Assembly: GCA_028824685.1 (NCBI GenBank)
Contig: JAPPCZ010000029.1
Coordinates: forward strand, 60,057 to 124,056
From: Candidatus Poribacteria bacterium
GTDB taxonomy: Bacteria > Poribacteria > WGA-4E > WGA-3G
Direction: 5' to 3'
DNA: 64,000 nt
Part shown: positions 1 through 7,894 of the stretch, piece after piece
How positions within the stretch are numbered: position 1 is the stretch's first letter
How the letters are laid out: every line of letters begins with the position of its first letter
Program-made: the position numbers and the translations under genes
Notes under the pieces: generated by a model
The model's database searches: none
The model's input: the letters and a program-made list of their open reading frames with translations, nothing else
Told to the model about the DNA's origin: nothing

Positions 1-2
1 CA

Positions 3-782
3 AATGATGAAACGGCTAAATCTGACGGGGCATTAGAAACAGATGCTGAAAACAGGTTAATCCTACAGTTAACAATTCAGCGTCCTGCATATCTGTCGAT
101 TGTATGGAATAAACTTACCTCTAACTATCGCAATTTGTGGCAGACAGTACCATATAATCGGTATTTTATCAACAGCGTTTTCATTGCGACTGCGTCAACG
201 CTTCTCACACTGTTTTTCTGTTCTCTTGGTGGGTATGCGTTTGCGAAATATCAGTTCCGTGGGAAGACAATTTTGTTCGGTATCCTGCTTGCGTCCATGA
301 TGGTACCGTTTCAGGTGCTGCTTGTTCCGTTGTTTGGATTGATGTATGATATTGGTTGGCTCAATAGTTACAAAGCGATTATAATTCCATTTTCTGTGGG
401 AGCGTTTGGTGTGTTTCTGATGCGTCAATTTATTGTTACTATTCCATCAGAACTGCTGGATGCTGCACGGATTGATGGCTGTTCCGAATTTGGCATATAC
501 TATAGAATAGTTCTACCTATTATCAAACCTGCACTTGGTGCGTTGACAATTTATTCCTTTTTAAGTTCGTGGAACGGGTATCTTTGGCCGCTCATTGTTT
601 TACGCGATGAGGCAAAATATACGTTACCTATCGGGTTAGCAAATCTCATCGGTATCTATCGTCAAGATTACGGCATGTTAATGGCAGGAACGCTGCTATC
701 GCTGTTGCCAATCGTCATACTCTTTTTGGCAATGCAACGTGAATTTGTGCAAGGTATTACACTTGGAAGTGTTAAGGAGTAA
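3..782 (+). CDS. Carbohydrate ABC transporter permease (MalG/UgpE type), 5' end outside window
   Basis: This is the inner-membrane permease subunit of a binding-protein-dependent sugar importer. The frame is open from base 3, so the gene begins before the window and about 259 residues are visible. Hydrophobic helices are clear (for example around NSVFIATASTLLTLFF and the C-terminal LLSLLPIVILFLA). The cytoplasmic EAA loop that docks to the ATPase is seen as DAARIDGCSEFG followed by a V-L-P-I-I-K-P pattern. The C-terminus ending in QGITLGSVKE is typical of the MalG-like half. A TTG at 135 could be mistaken for the start, but the upstream frame reads sensibly through NYRNLWQTVPYNRY, which is typical for the family. 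The partner permease and binding protein should lie to the left. An ATPase of matching type occurs at 46.4 kb but is not linked. Confidence 0.93.
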   Translation, partial: NDETAKSDGALETDAENRLILQLTIQRPAYLSIVWNKLTSNYRNLWQTVPYNRYFINSVFIATASTLLTLFFCSLGGYAFAKYQFRGKTILFGILLASMMVPFQVLLVPLFGLMYDIGWLNSYKAIIIPFSVGAFGVFLMRQFIVTIPSELLDAARIDGCSEFGIYYRIVLPIIKPALGALTIYSFLSSWNGYLWPLIVLRDEAKYTLPIGLANLIGIYRQDYGMLMAGTLLSLLPIVILFLAMQREFVQGITLGSVKE

Positions 783-786
783 CACA

Positions 787-1110
787 ATGTCTGAATGGAC
801 AACGGTCACAAAAACATCTGCGATTAAAGAAGGACGCGGAAAATCTTTTACCGTCAACGGCAGACGAATCGCTATTTTGAATGAAAACGGCAAGTTTTGT
901 GCTGTGGATAATACCTGTCCGCATGCAATGGGTTCGCTTGGTCGTGGAAGGATACGGAACGGTATTGTTGTTTGTCCTGTTCACGGATACGCCTATAATA
1001 CAGAGACAGGTGAATGTCAAACTGATCCGCGTCTGAGGATCAGAACCTATCCCCTTATCATAGAGGATGAGGAAATAAAAGTTAAAACTGATTCGGAACA
1101 ACAGAGGTGA
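787..1110 (+). CDS. Rieske 2Fe-2S ferredoxin (NirD/NDO-ferredoxin type)
   Basis: A 107-residue single-domain Rieske protein, probably a soluble electron carrier or a small reductase subunit. The two cluster-binding boxes are visible: C44-P-H46-A and C63-P-V-H66, the C-x-H...C-x-x-H arrangement. This short soluble form resembles NirD and the ferredoxins of ring-hydroxylating dioxygenases. The ATG at 787 lies 4 bases after the permease stop and suits the domain length, while an upstream GTG/TTG extension would overlap the permease. The downstream hydrolase begins inside or just past its stop codon, so the three genes may be co-transcribed. The electron-transfer partner is not in the window. Confidence 0.9.
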   Translation: MSEWTTVTKTSAIKEGRGKSFTVNGRRIAILNENGKFCAVDNTCPHAMGSLGRGRIRNGIVVCPVHGYAYNTETGECQTDPRLRIRTYPLIIEDEEIKVKTDSEQQR

Positions 1111-1112
1111 AT

Positions 1113-2192
1113 ATGAAAAGAGCGATAAAATTTGTGCTTATAGGTGTTGGGGGTATCATAGTATTGGTAGGTATTGCTGCAGTCTATATGTTCTGGCAGA
1201 TGGGACAACCTCTCTATAAATTCGGTTCTGTCAGTGCGGCTGAAAACTTACGAGGCCCGTTAGACCCGCCAGAGCAGACCGATTCATCTGTGTGGCGTGT
1301 GGAATCTGATATATCCCTTCATTTTGAAGTGTACGGCAAAGGTCGTCCTGTCATCATCGTTCACGGTGGTCCAGGAATTCCTTATCCAAACGCATGGAAA
1401 GGGTTAAAATCGTTAGAGGAGCAATACGCTTTCTATTATTATCACCAACGAGGTGCGGGCAACTCTACCAGACCTATTGACCGTTTTGAGTCAAAGAACT
1501 ATCCAAAAAATATGACGAAACTTGAACAAACGCTTGGCATAGGCGCACAGATTGCAGATATTGAACGTATCCGCCGTATCCTCAAAGAAGAGAAGTTATT
1601 GTTAATAGGACATTCCTTTGGCGGTTTTATTGCTGCACTTTACGCTGCAGAATTCCCGGAATATGTAGAAAAACTGATACTTGTTGCACCCGCGGGGATG
1701 CTCACACCACCGCAGAAAGGGAACAATATCTTTGATAATGTGCGGTTCAGAATTCCTACAGAAGAACAAACCAAGTATGATTCGCTCGTCAAAGAGTACT
1801 TCAATTTCGGCAGTATTTTCTCAAAATCGGATGCCGACCTTGTAGATTTACATACACAAGTAGGGCGCTATCTTTTAAAAGGGATGGGATACGATATATC
1901 TCTAATGGATGCGCCACCCACGCCTGGTGGCTGGAGTACATTTGCAGTTTACTTCAGCATTGGTAGAACACCGGATTACCGCGATGCTGTTGCAAACATC
2001 ACAGCACCGACGTTAATTTTACACGGAGATGACGACGATATTTCACTGAATGGAAGTCGGGAATACGAGGAATTTATTCCTGACGCGAAGTTTGTATCTA
2101 TCGGCTGTTCAGACGCAACCATTTCAGGACATTTTATTTTTGACGATTGTCCAGATCAGTTCGGTGAAGCCGTTAGAGAATTCCTTGACTGA
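1113..2192 (+). CDS. Alpha/beta hydrolase, proline iminopeptidase-like, membrane-anchored
   Basis: A serine hydrolase of the alpha/beta fold in the prolyl aminopeptidase-like group. An N-terminal hydrophobic helix (about residues 5-28) suggests a membrane anchor or uncleaved signal. The catalytic parts are visible: oxyanion motif HGGPG at 84-88, nucleophile elbow G166-H-S168-F-G-G, an Asp cluster near 306-309 and the terminal His at about 340 (SGHF). The ATG at 1113 is preceded by GAGG at a good distance; a GTG at 1107 overlapping the ferredoxin stop is an alternative. The 3' end overlaps the convergent patatin gene by about 37 bases. The substrate cannot be read from sequence; peptide or ester hydrolysis is inferred from the family. 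Confidence 0.85.
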   Translation: MKRAIKFVLIGVGGIIVLVGIAAVYMFWQMGQPLYKFGSVSAAENLRGPLDPPEQTDSSVWRVESDISLHFEVYGKGRPVIIVHGGPGIPYPNAWKGLKSLEEQYAFYYYHQRGAGNSTRPIDRFESKNYPKNMTKLEQTLGIGAQIADIERIRRILKEEKLLLIGHSFGGFIAALYAAEFPEYVEKLILVAPAGMLTPPQKGNNIFDNVRFRIPTEEQTKYDSLVKEYFNFGSIFSKSDADLVDLHTQVGRYLLKGMGYDISLMDAPPTPGGWSTFAVYFSIGRTPDYRDAVANITAPTLILHGDDDDISLNGSREYEEFIPDAKFVSIGCSDATISGHFIFDDCPDQFGEAVREFLD

Positions 2193-3094
2193 CGAAAAAA
2201 CGTCTCTATTTTTGAAGCATGTTCGGTGAAGTCTCTTTCTGCTAACGATTTTAAATTTTCTAACTGCACAACAGTATCTATATCCCAAAAATCTATTGGC
2301 GGATCAATCCGTAAATAGTTATCTTTTAGTAGCAGTTTCACCATATTTGCGGATGCCTGAGATTGCAACGTCATCACATAAGAGATTAACTTTATACCAC
2401 CCCATCCCGATAAAAAACCCCAACCTCGTCTTGGACGATACATAGCAGTTGAGTGTCCAGTGCCAATGGACATTATTTTAACTTGAGTCGCTTGTTTGCC
2501 AAAGTTTGTGAGTGCTTCTGTATAAGCGGCAACAGAAGGGTTGTTTGCCCATAAACCGCCATCTGCTAACAGATGCTTTTTTACCTGCATAGGTGCGAAA
2601 AATGTCGGCGCAGCACAGGAGGCAACAATCGCATCTCGTAAACAGACATCCCCGTCCGAATAATCGGATTCCCCAAGTTTTTCTGTATAATTCGATCTGA
2701 AAATGTGCAGTTCACTTTTTGCAATCTCTGAAGTTGTAATCATCAAAGGTTTTGATATTTCTGAGAGGGGTATTGTGGGGATATGTTTAGCGATTATCTG
2801 CGCGAGGTTTTCGTTTGAATATTTGCTGAAAAACAGCGGATTCCGATACCACTTTTCTCGGAATATATCGGGTGCTTCAATCTCAAAAAGTTCAACAATC
2901 TCATCCATCGGAATATCGGAGACAACAGCACCCGCGATAATCGCGCCAGTGCTTGTCCCAACGATGAGATCAAAACATTCTTTGATACGCACATCAAGCA
3001 GCTGCTCTACTTTGTTTAGGAGTTGGGCGGTGTAGATGCCGCGTGTGCCGCCGCCATCTAAAGCGAGGATGTGGAAATAATCGGAGTTGTCCAT
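2156..3094 (-). CDS. Patatin-like phospholipase
   Basis: A predicted cytosolic patatin-family lipid acyl hydrolase. The oxyanion loop DGGGTRG (13-19), nucleophile elbow GTSTG with Ser48, and the downstream D-G-G of the Ser-Asp dyad (in ADGGLWANNPS) are all present, so it should be active. Length (about 312 residues) suits CapV-like and other bacterial patatins. In-frame ATGs at 3109 and 3127 would extend the N-terminus and overlap the upstream gene. The ATG at 3094 lies 5 bases after that gene's stop and starts closest to the conserved domain, so I prefer it. It is tightly coupled to the DUF4268 gene. Patatins serve both in lipid turnover and as abortive-infection effectors; no nucleotide cyclase gene is nearby, so CBASS is not supported. 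Confidence 0.9.
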   Translation of the reverse strand: MDNSDYFHILALDGGGTRGIYTAQLLNKVEQLLDVRIKECFDLIVGTSTGAIIAGAVVSDIPMDEIVELFEIEAPDIFREKWYRNPLFFSKYSNENLAQIIAKHIPTIPLSEISKPLMITTSEIAKSELHIFRSNYTEKLGESDYSDGDVCLRDAIVASCAAPTFFAPMQVKKHLLADGGLWANNPSVAAYTEALTNFGKQATQVKIMSIGTGHSTAMYRPRRGWGFLSGWGGIKLISYVMTLQSQASANMVKLLLKDNYLRIDPPIDFWDIDTVVQLENLKSLAERDFTEHASKIETFFRQSRNSLTASPN

Positions 3095-3098
3095 TGAG

Positions 3099-4088
3099 TT
3101 ATTCGTCATCCTCGTCTTCAGCTTCATAGTCTGCTAAGTTGAGCGCTTTGATGCGTGGGCGAAATACTTTTTCAAACAATTCTAATTTTGATGCAAACCA
3201 TTTATGTTGATTTGGCCAGTCTGCTTCATTTGTAGGATCTGTATTGCTCTTTTCTAATGCTATCCAACTAGATTCTTTGCCTTGTAATTCTTCCCACTTA
3301 AGAGAAGCACCAAGTTCTTTCTCAATTTCTGTTTGATGAGTTTTTAGCGAATGGAATTGTTTCTTAGCATCGTTCCCCCGTATAGTGAGTCGGACACGAA
3401 TTTGCTTTGCCTGGCTACGCAAGTTGGCATATAGCGTGAATGCTGCCTTACCAAGAGGAAAACTTACTTGACCTACTGGCTGCGGATTTGGTGGCGAAAG
3501 TGGACTATTATTCTTACTTAGGTATTGGACAAATTCATCCCAGAATTTCTTATATTGTAATTGGATTTCGGAAAGATCTTTGATTATCTCACGTTGTGAG
3601 TTTTGAATCACTGTTCGGCTCCAGTCGTTGGGGCTTGAGACTACATCAAATTGTGGTGCACGGGCAGAATCCCCAATTTGCCAGACTTTGATTTCTACTC
3701 CGAAATACTGAAAATGTTTATCTGTTGTTTCATTTAACCGATCAAGGGCAGCACGGTGTTCATCTTTGAACTTTTTTGCTATCCATATCACCGTTTGCAC
3801 ATCTAAGCCAGCAGCGTAAGTCAGAATTTGGCCAAGATGAGTATGATCGGTTTCTTCCAATTGGTTTTCAATAAGCACACGCGAATCATCTTCATTCTTG
3901 CAAAGAATATCGGCACGAAAACCTTCTCCACTTATCTCCACCCCTTCAAGTTCCAGCTTCATATCCAGTGTCTCGTCAAGTAGGACAAGATTCTCTGCTT
4001 TTGCCAACCACGGTGTGAAATCCTGTGCCTCGTCAGGCCAAACTTTGCGTAGTTCAACCGCTTTAAGTTTTGCAAGTTCTTCAGCCAT
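3099..4088 (-). CDS. DUF4268-family protein with PD-(D/E)XK-like nuclease core
   Basis: A 329-residue protein that I recognise as a DUF4268-type protein. The N-terminal half has a restriction-endonuclease-like pattern: D60 (in FRADILCK), E74-N-Q76, then T83-H84-L-G-Q87. This has ExQ rather than the usual ExK. The C-terminal half (about 185-325) carries the family-typical segment running from KFWDEFVQYL to WFASKLELFEKVFRPRI. The end is acidic (EDEDDE). It is the first gene of a two-gene minus-strand unit with the patatin. Such proteins frequently occur near mobile or defence genes, but a biochemical role is not established to my knowledge. A nuclease or DNA-binding role is inference from the fold motif. 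Confidence 0.8.
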   Translation of the reverse strand: MAEELAKLKAVELRKVWPDEAQDFTPWLAKAENLVLLDETLDMKLELEGVEISGEGFRADILCKNEDDSRVLIENQLEETDHTHLGQILTYAAGLDVQTVIWIAKKFKDEHRAALDRLNETTDKHFQYFGVEIKVWQIGDSARAPQFDVVSSPNDWSRTVIQNSQREIIKDLSEIQLQYKKFWDEFVQYLSKNNSPLSPPNPQPVGQVSFPLGKAAFTLYANLRSQAKQIRVRLTIRGNDAKKQFHSLKTHQTEIEKELGASLKWEELQGKESSWIALEKSNTDPTNEADWPNQHKWFASKLELFEKVFRPRIKALNLADYEAEDEDDE

Positions 4089-4177
4089 TAGATATTATCC
4101 TCTTTCATAAATATTTGTTGAATTTATGTTCTAATCAAGTTACCACATCTCTTTGCCAAAATCAACTGATTTTCAGT

Positions 4178-4206
4178 TTGACTTGAATTTGTGTATATGT
4201 TAAAAT
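4178..4206 (+). promoter_or_regulatory. Sigma70-like promoter for the first TPR gene
   Basis: TTGACT at 4178-4183 and TAAAAT at 4201-4206 with a 17-base spacer. They lie about 80 bases upstream of the TPR start in the intergenic region that also holds the divergent DUF4268 gene. Confidence 0.6.
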
Positions 4207-4286
4207 CGCTTATGTATAAAGAGAATAAGGAGTAGTACATTTATTGAATCAAGATATTCTATAGAACCCTGTGAAGGCGGTGAAAT

Positions 4287-5435
4287 ATGAACGAAAAGCT
4301 CGATCAGACACCAGAACCTCCTATAGATGAGGAGACAAACGGATCAGATAAAAATTCCGAAGTTCAACCCTCTACTGATTTATCAAGTCAACAACAATTC
4401 AACGAATTAAAGCGTGAGTATTTGAATGACCGCTCCAACTCAATGAATCGGTTGTTAGTGTTTATCTGCATAGTTCTTGTCTTTTTTACGGTTATGATTC
4501 CGATTGTAACAAGTATTGCCGCTTATTTGGTTTATCAAAAGTTTGAAAGTATACAATCCCAATTGCAGAACCGAGTGAACGAAGCAAGTACACAAGCTGC
4601 CGAGGCGAAAAAGCACGCCAATGCAGCGGCGCAGTCTCTCAAGGAAATTGAGAATCATCAGACTAAACTGAAAGAAATAGTTTCCAAATTGACCAGCAAA
4701 GACTTCAATAATCCGAATAAAGTTGAAGTTTTCAAGACTACTATTGCAGATATTCAACAAAATTCTGACTTATCTCTTGAAAACAAGGCTATCATAGAGG
4801 CTTACAGGCTGCAGAATGCTGACGAAATTCCAGAGGCGATCGAAAAATGGAGATCTATCGCTAACACTGCCAAAGGAGTCAATGACGACCTTGTTGCCCG
4901 TGCGTTTTTCTCAATTGGATACCTCCATTCAGAAGAAAATGAAAACGATCAGGCACTCTCTGCTTACGACCAAGCAATTGAACTCATGCCAGATTTCGCT
5001 GATGCATATACCGGTCGCGGTGTAGCGAAAAGCAAACTTGGAGACGCTGAGGAGGCTATCGCTGACCATGATGAAGCCATCCGCCTAAAACCCGATTTTG
5101 CTGAGGCTTATATCAATCGCGGAAGGGCGAAACGCGCTCTGAAAAAATATGAGGAAGCGATTGCCGACTATGACGAAGCGATCCGTCTCAATCCGAATTC
5201 TGCTGCTGCCTATACGCATCGCGGTGTGTCAAAAAATGCGCTTGGTAAATCTCAGCAGGCTATTGCTGACCATAACGAGGCGCTCCGTCTTAATCCGAAT
5301 TTTGTTGAGGCATATATCAATCGCGGGGCGGCAAAGCGTGAATTGGGTCAAATGAGTGCGGCAGAGAAGGATATGCAAAAGGCATTGCAACTTGCACAGG
5401 AGCAGGAGGAGAAGTCTAAAGTTGGTGGTGAGTGA
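4287..5435 (+). CDS. Membrane-anchored TPR-repeat protein (paralog 1)
   Basis: A 382-residue protein with a polar N-terminus, one transmembrane helix at about 55-83, a coiled-coil-like stretch (about 84-140, rich in Ala, Glu, Gln and Lys) and about five tetratricopeptide repeats from about 200 to 375. The repeats show the pattern A-Y-x-x-R-G-x-A-K...A-I-A-D-x-x-E-A-I-R-L-x-P. TPRs bind partner proteins, so this is probably a scaffold with its repeats on one face of the membrane; the sequence does not settle which. The motif FNELKREYL before the helix is shared with the next gene, showing tandem duplication. The start is an ATG preceded by a GAAGG-like ribosome site. The partner protein is unknown. 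Confidence 0.85.
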   Translation: MNEKLDQTPEPPIDEETNGSDKNSEVQPSTDLSSQQQFNELKREYLNDRSNSMNRLLVFICIVLVFFTVMIPIVTSIAAYLVYQKFESIQSQLQNRVNEASTQAAEAKKHANAAAQSLKEIENHQTKLKEIVSKLTSKDFNNPNKVEVFKTTIADIQQNSDLSLENKAIIEAYRLQNADEIPEAIEKWRSIANTAKGVNDDLVARAFFSIGYLHSEENENDQALSAYDQAIELMPDFADAYTGRGVAKSKLGDAEEAIADHDEAIRLKPDFAEAYINRGRAKRALKKYEEAIADYDEAIRLNPNSAAAYTHRGVSKNALGKSQQAIADHNEALRLNPNFVEAYINRGAAKRELGQMSAAEKDMQKALQLAQEQEEKSKVGGE

Positions 5436-5503
5436 AGGTTCTTGGTGAAAAGGTTATTTGATACTGTGAATGGTAGCTAAGAGATTGGACAGGATGTTAT
5501 TTT

Positions 5504-6772
5504 ATGATACGATTTCAAAAGATTTGGTGCTGTTTTGTAATAGTGATGGCAACAATACTTGTGGCAGATATAACTATCCCATTTGCACAAACAAATGATG
5601 CTCCTGATCCAGCAAAAACAAAACCGAGCGATAGTCCCAACAAAGTTAATCCTACCGCCAAAGTTGAACTTGATAGCCAGTCCCCTAAGAAAACCGTAAC
5701 TGAGAGAGCTGATCCAGTTCTTTCAGTTGAAATTGAACGCCGTTTTAACGAATTGGAACGTGAATACTTAGATGATCGTGCTGATTACATTGACATGTGG
5801 CTTGCTGTTATTGCCGTAGTCCTTACCTTCTTTGCAGTTGTTATTGCGATTTCAGGTTTTATCGGTTTCAGGGAGTTTCGAAGGCTTAGAGATGAAGCGA
5901 GATTGTATGTCGCAGAAATGCAAGAAGATGTTACAAAAGTGAGAGAAGGAAAAGCAGAATTTGATGCAGCTATACAGAACATGCGGCAAACTACAAATGC
6001 GGAGGTATTTGACACACTCTCTAAAAGTGAAGAATTTGAGAACTCCCTACAAGACCTTCTTCAGGTTCCTAATCTATCGTTTATAGATAAAGCAATCGCT
6101 GACGCGTACGCGTTGCAACGAAATGGCAAAATTAAGGCAGCCGTCCAAAAGTGGCGTTCCATTGCGAACATCGTGGCAGAAACTGATCGAGAACTTGCTT
6201 CTCAGGCATGGTTTTCCGTTGGCTATCTCCTGGCGGAGGAGGACTTGACAGAGAAGGCACTCGTTGCATACAATAAGGCAATACAGATTGATCCAGAGGA
6301 TGCTAGTGCTTACATCAATAGAGGCGTAATAAAGGATACTTTTGGAGAGCATGAGGAGGCCATTTTGGACTATAATATGGCAATTCAATTACAACCTAAT
6401 GAGGCTGGTAATTACACCAACCGAGGGAATGCTAAATTAGGTCTCGGTAATTATGAAGGAGCCATTTTAGACCATAATTTCGCTATTCAGTTACAACCAA
6501 ATTTTCCTGGTGCTTATATCAATCGAGGCAATGTGAAATTGGAACTTTCCGATTTTGAAGCGGCTATTGAGGATTATAACGTTGCTATTAATCTTGACCC
6601 AAATTATGCTGATGCTTACGTCAACCGGGCCAAGGCAAAAGTTCAACTTGAACTTATAGAAGAGGCAAAGTTGGATTTGCAAACCGCATTGGAACTTGAA
6701 GAACAGAACAAAAGTGATAAACTCAAAGTTGATGTAGAACGTCTCATTCAAGAAATCGATGACATTGAATAG
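5504..6772 (+). CDS. Membrane-anchored TPR-repeat protein (paralog 2)
   Basis: A 422-residue paralog of the preceding TPR protein. It differs in having a hydrophobic N-terminus (about 1-28, ending before AQTND) that looks like a signal sequence, then a linker, then the shared FNELEREYLDDR motif directly before a second hydrophobic helix at about 98-122. TPR units follow from about 230 to 400. The signal plus internal helix may give a different topology from paralog 1. The 68-base gap with no visible terminator suggests that the pair is transcribed together. Divergence outside the FNELxREYL-helix core is high, so the duplication is not recent. No enzymatic motif is present. Confidence 0.85.
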   Translation: MIRFQKIWCCFVIVMATILVADITIPFAQTNDAPDPAKTKPSDSPNKVNPTAKVELDSQSPKKTVTERADPVLSVEIERRFNELEREYLDDRADYIDMWLAVIAVVLTFFAVVIAISGFIGFREFRRLRDEARLYVAEMQEDVTKVREGKAEFDAAIQNMRQTTNAEVFDTLSKSEEFENSLQDLLQVPNLSFIDKAIADAYALQRNGKIKAAVQKWRSIANIVAETDRELASQAWFSVGYLLAEEDLTEKALVAYNKAIQIDPEDASAYINRGVIKDTFGEHEEAILDYNMAIQLQPNEAGNYTNRGNAKLGLGNYEGAILDHNFAIQLQPNFPGAYINRGNVKLELSDFEAAIEDYNVAINLDPNYADAYVNRAKAKVQLELIEEAKLDLQTALELEEQNKSDKLKVDVERLIQEIDDIE

Positions 6773-6823
6773 CAGTAGTGTATGAATATTTTAAGTCATA
6801 TCATAGGTTAAAGCAATTTATAG

Positions 6824-6852
6824 TTGCGATTTTTTCTAAATTGTCGTATAAT
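6824..6852 (+). promoter_or_regulatory. Sigma70-like promoter for the small gene at 6883
   Basis: TTGCGA at 6824-6829 and a consensus TATAAT at 6847-6852, 17 bases apart. The -10 box ends 30 bases before the small gene's ATG, which supports the gene being real. Confidence 0.6.
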
Positions 6853-6882
6853 TCAAAGTAAGTTTGGATGGAGATTAAATTG

Positions 6883-7083
6883 ATGTCTCGTATAAAAACA
6901 AGTTTTATTCCTTTTATTAAGACACACAAGGGTGATATTGAAAAAGCTCAGAAAGCAATTGAGGCTGTTCAAGAAGCGGTTCGAGTTTCACGTAGAGTTA
7001 ACACATCCAAAGTAGATAGAGCAAAAGCGGCATACATTAAAGCAATTGATGAGGCTGTTATTAAATTCGACACTTCAAAATAG
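6883..7083 (+). CDS. Small helical protein of unknown function
   Basis: A 66-residue basic protein, MSRIKTSFIPF at the start and alanine/lysine/glutamate-rich after, predicted to be almost all helix. The ATG at 6883 is preceded by GGAG nine bases upstream, whereas the earlier in-frame ATG at 6868 has no ribosome site. A consensus -10 box lies just upstream. I do not recognise a family. It follows the TPR pair but has its own promoter. The alternating A-x-x-A-x-x-E-A-V pattern suggests an amphipathic helix or short coiled coil that binds a partner. Confidence 0.55.
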   Translation: MSRIKTSFIPFIKTHKGDIEKAQKAIEAVQEAVRVSRRVNTSKVDRAKAAYIKAIDEAVIKFDTSK

Positions 7084-7261
7084 CTTTCAATTAGAAGTGC
7101 CACTTGACCTTTTCTTATAAAGGTATATCAGAAAAAAGAGCCTTAGGTTGTTAGATTGTTCGCCTTTGAAGTTATAAAGTGCTATATCGTGGATCTGCAA
7201 AGTGAGTAGTCTACTTCCTTGTTGAAAGAGAATCATTTCACCTTATCTCCTACCATATCCC

Positions 7262-7657
7262 TCATAACGGCTGCGCAAAACACAAAACATAACCATCATA
7301 ATCCTTCAGCTCAAAAGCACGTAAACCGTCATCAGTATCTTCCAGAGGTTCATGAAATTCTAATCCACGTGATTGAAATTCAGCATACAACCCATCAGGA
7401 TTTGGTGTATAAATAAATGCATCCCAGCGTGCCCACTCATGCCGAGTGTGGTTTGGCACTGGATGGATATATTCGGTTATCTCTTTCAACAGAATCTTGA
7501 CATTATCACGACTCACGATGCCAAAAAAGGGATCGTCTTCAGGGACAAGTAAATCTGTTTTAAAACCGAGTTTTTGATTGTAGAAATCTATAGACTCGGC
7601 AAGGTTATCAACGATGAAAAATGGGTAGATTCTCTCAAGTGTTATCTCTTTTGGCAT
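7262..7657 (-). CDS. VOC superfamily protein (glyoxalase/bleomycin-resistance/dioxygenase fold)
   Basis: A 131-residue single VOC domain. The opening RIYPFFIVDNLAESIDFYNQKLGF is the classic beta-alpha start of the fold, and the closing AFELKDYDGYVLCFAQP is the last beta hairpin, with the D-x-D/E-G type end. The ATG at 7657 has AGGA eight bases upstream; an upstream in-frame ATG at 7684 would add nine basic residues without a ribosome site. Members act as glyoxalases, antibiotic-binding proteins or isomerases, and the metal ligands here are not complete enough to choose. It stands alone on the minus strand. Confidence 0.85.
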   Translation of the reverse strand: MPKEITLERIYPFFIVDNLAESIDFYNQKLGFKTDLLVPEDDPFFGIVSRDNVKILLKEITEYIHPVPNHTRHEWARWDAFIYTPNPDGLYAEFQSRGLEFHEPLEDTDDGLRAFELKDYDGYVLCFAQPL

Positions 7658-7894
7658 TGAATTTTTCCTGCTTTTTCTTTGCACAATATCCTAACAGGTT
7701 TCTGTCTGATATTCAACAGAAATTGTAAATATTGAGTCGATACCACTTGTTTTTTTGAAGGAGCGTCTCTCATCAAATAAACTTATTAGTGCCAAAATTG
7801 TTTGACTCCCACTGCCGATGCGTGTTAAACTTTAAGAACGTATTCGTGGGAAAGGACTGACGCTAACTCTATATTCGCAACTGGCATCCTTGAT

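Noticed and set aside
2156..3094. Patatin as a CBASS CapV effector
   Set aside because: No CD-NTase, E1/E2 or JAB gene is adjacent.
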